Below are positions 6,401 to 7,142 of a DNA stretch of 7,142 nucleotides, one piece after another. Source of the stretch: CAVZLD01 sp964522605 (GTDB taxonomy: Bacteria; Planctomycetota; Planctomycetia; Pirellulales; Pirellulaceae); contig CAZFWV010000348.1 in the NCBI GenBank assembly GCA_964522605.1, positions 1 through 7,142 on the forward strand. The letters run 5' to 3'. Both the position numbers and the translations under genes were made by a program. The notes beneath the pieces were generated by a model. That model saw only the letters and a list, made by a program, of their open reading frames with translations. It ran no database searches and was not told the DNA's origin. How positions within the stretch are numbered: the first letter of the stretch is position 1; every line of letters starts with the position of its first letter.

Positions 6401-7031
6401 ACGTGTCGTGCCTGCTGCGTCCGTCGGGTTTAAGGTCGGACTGCGCGGCGATTTCAATGTCGATGGAATTCTTGACGACCAGGATATTGATCTTCTGTGG
6501 GCACAGATCCGAGCCGAGGAACCGGATCCGGCCTTCGATCTGACCGGTGATGGTCTGGTGAATACGGAAGATCGCGAGGAGATGATCGTCGGCGTGTTTC
6601 AGACCACCTACGGGGATTCGAATTTGGACGGTGCGTTTACCACGGCCGATTTCGTCTATGTCCTCACGCGGGGTGAGTATGAAGATGGCGTCGATGAGAA
6701 TTCCGGTTGGGCAGATGGCGATTGGGATGCGGATGGTGACTTTGGAACGTCCGATTTAGTTCTCGCGCTCCAGACCGGCACCTACGAAAATCAGACCGCC
6801 CCGGCCCTCGGACAAATTGCCTCCGCTGTGATGTATCCGGAAAGCACTGTGGGAGAAACGTCGGCTGAGCGAGGTAGCTGGATCGCCAGTGATCTCGCTG
6901 AGCCTTCAGTCATGCCTGTACGTTCTGTCGAGCTTGCCGCGCGTCAGCAACTCTTCGCCGACTACGCCGAGCCCACCGAAGGATCGTTGGACCCATGGAC
7001 GACGCTTGAGCTGCTTGACCTCCGCATCTAA
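3429..7031 (+). CDS. Large exported protein: LEPR-type N-terminus, two beta-helix domains, dockerin-like C-terminus
   Basis: The 1200-residue product is probably a cell-surface or secreted structural or binding protein. Residues 1-31 are basic and end in FEVLETRRVLA (21-31), the LEPR-XLL-type motif of planctomycete exported proteins; no classical hydrophobic signal core is present. Two right-handed parallel beta-helix domains follow (about 35-425 and 610-950). Each opens alike: GSLTSDTVW (35-43) and GTLSGETVW (610-618), then an I/V-rich P-G segment, VRG and a W-G/D-G turn. Each contains a DDGLD motif (233-237 and 817-821). Between them lies an Ig/Fn3-like linker (about 430-600) with HYRYRLDGGAYGP (457-469). 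The C-terminal module has four D-x-N/T/D-x-D-G...D calcium loops starting at D1008, D1037, D1063 and D1098, followed by an 80-residue tail. No catalytic domain is evident. The start lacks a ribosome-binding site, but the motif spacing supports it. Confidence 0.88.
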   Translation: MTHSTRKFRQRDPRRSVARCFEVLETRRVLAQVAGSLTSDTVWTKAESPYEVTGDVTVEPGVTLQIEPGVVVEFQQNTGITVRGRLVAEGSPFDRIQFDRAAGASRWDGIAFRQTLEDSRVTYADMRYGDNQGEAVRVDRARVMLDNIVWSGTTGTILELDNPSLIVRNSQFPSSNGDEVIHGEHITGSEYLIIEGNVFANSNNGGDVIDFLGADRPGPVVQILNNVFLGGGDDGLDLDGTDAHIEGNVFMNFRRNTGRATTANAIATGLPQSGESNRTQITVVRNLFIDNDHDILLKEDAFATIQHNVFVDSRLAAIQFNEVNGTAVGGPGKGAALDGNIFWNNTQLFKNLEDSASFKTELTVNRSLLPNEVVDFDGTPVLAHSLGIGNLEGDPEFVDAAAGNYRLLPTSPARGQGLGGLDLGAYVSAAPFLLGIDSGSVAPGEASLIVAGPGITHYRYRLDGGAYGPLTPVSDPVVLSGLAAGAEHQIDVLGMNSAGEWFVGDSGAFLERTVEIIAPQRTRTDEMLPFVLRVRDSHGQVDTLISSPVGLDNPAELSEAELRVKKGVGSASPVVTATDDFLLRVDDSIASAERSIDVLDASFPIIEVSGTLSGETVWDATAEYHVTDDLLIPAGSRLTIGPGTRVLLGHRVNVDVRGEIRTQGSIDDPVLFNSISRGQPWGGVEIDDGSGELEYTFFTNGGADTSRQSGHSNSQPVIRINNGTLDVSNCFVLNTVGKAFRSVDARVNLDQVVISNVDTGGEFSDSVVHVTNTWIKDVSDDNPGFVDDDNDGFYFAGAHSSGEASRFQDSFVLTTKDDGLDHNGARLEVVRAWIEGVTHEGIAGSNRNWVTAWDSVFLRNNQGVEAGYGRPDVTVQQSVLVSNTNKTDPRSQITAGLRFGDGYNGNNGAYTGHITASELVLHDNGDNVRNYDGSIPGPKPGAIDITRSLTNDPDYDADPENLTGIPIFGPRMHLLRGSAGFTSGAEGLPLGRVVPAASVGFKVGLRGDFNVDGILDDQDIDLLWAQIRAEEPDPAFDLTGDGLVNTEDREEMIVGVFQTTYGDSNLDGAFTTADFVYVLTRGEYEDGVDENSGWADGDWDADGDFGTSDLVLALQTGTYENQTAPALGQIASAVMYPESTVGETSAERGSWIASDLAEPSVMPVRSVELAARQQLFADYAEPTEGSLDPWTTLELLDLRI

Positions 7032-7060
7032 TCCATCGAAGTTAAACCACAACGGACTTC

Positions 7061-7095
7061 CTCCGCGGCCCTCTGCGCCTTCGCGTTCTCTGCAC
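7061..7095 (+). repeat. Short repeat related to the 2951-3101 arms
   Basis: Starting 30 bases after the stop of the large gene, ctccgcggcc, ctctgcgcct and tcgcgttctctgc form approximately 10-bp units resembling the tccgcgNNNN units of 3064-3101 in the same orientation. Similar CTCCGCGG/CTCTGCG strings occur between genes in many bacterial genomes as far as I recall. No inverted partner is visible before the window ends. The remaining bases to 7142 show no gene or clear terminator. Confidence 0.6.
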
Positions 7096-7142
7096 TGCTA
7101 ACGGTGAGTTTCTTGTCGGGGCAAGCGAATTCTATTACGCGT

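Noticed and set aside
3429..7031. Large protein as a pectate lyase or other polysaccharide enzyme
   Set aside because: A beta-helix fold is compatible with this, but I see no conserved catalytic residue set; the repeats and calcium loops alone do not show enzyme activity.

Overview
The window most likely comes from the chromosome of a planctomycete (Pirellula/Rhodopirellula-like). The strongest clue is the large protein at 3429-7031. It opens with the N-terminal LExRxxL-type motif (LETRRVLA) that marks many planctomycete surface and exported proteins, and it ends in a four-loop dockerin-like calcium-binding module of a kind often seen there. The 2057-2614 gene resembles a small membrane-protein family I associate with planctomycetes. 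The lineage is inferred from gene content; no rRNA or other phylogenetic marker is present apart from rsmE.

Layout: a heptanucleotide array (1-95) runs into the 3' end of rsmE (minus strand, 77-799), the 16S rRNA U1498 methyltransferase. A 129-bp divergent promoter region (800-928) separates it from a stand-alone ExeA/GspA-like AAA ATPase (plus strand, 929-1741). A 315-bp gap holds a 158-bp imperfect inverted-repeat element (1808-1965). Next comes a tightly coupled pair of small membrane-protein genes (2057-2614 and 2611-2832, ATGA overlap). A 596-bp gap follows, with a second inverted-repeat element (2951-3101) centred on an 18-bp perfect palindrome, a TAGAAT box and a doubtful 41-codon ORF. 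The rest is one 1200-residue two-domain beta-helix protein. After its stop lies another short repeat (about 7061-7095) related to the 2951-3101 element.

The genes do not form one obvious pathway. The most unusual content is between them. Three of the four intergenic stretches seen carry short-period repeats. One family has a 7-bp period (1-95, 1808-1846, 1927-1965) and the other a period near 10 bp (2951-2999, 3064-3101, 7061-7095). In two gaps the repeats sit as head-to-head pairs that could fold into long hairpins, and at rsmE the array supplies the last codons and the stop codon. I found no CRISPR array, tRNA, rRNA, transposase, defence cassette or biosynthetic cluster. I see no clear candidate for a new multi-gene system; the repeat architecture and the duplicated beta-helix protein are the best leads.
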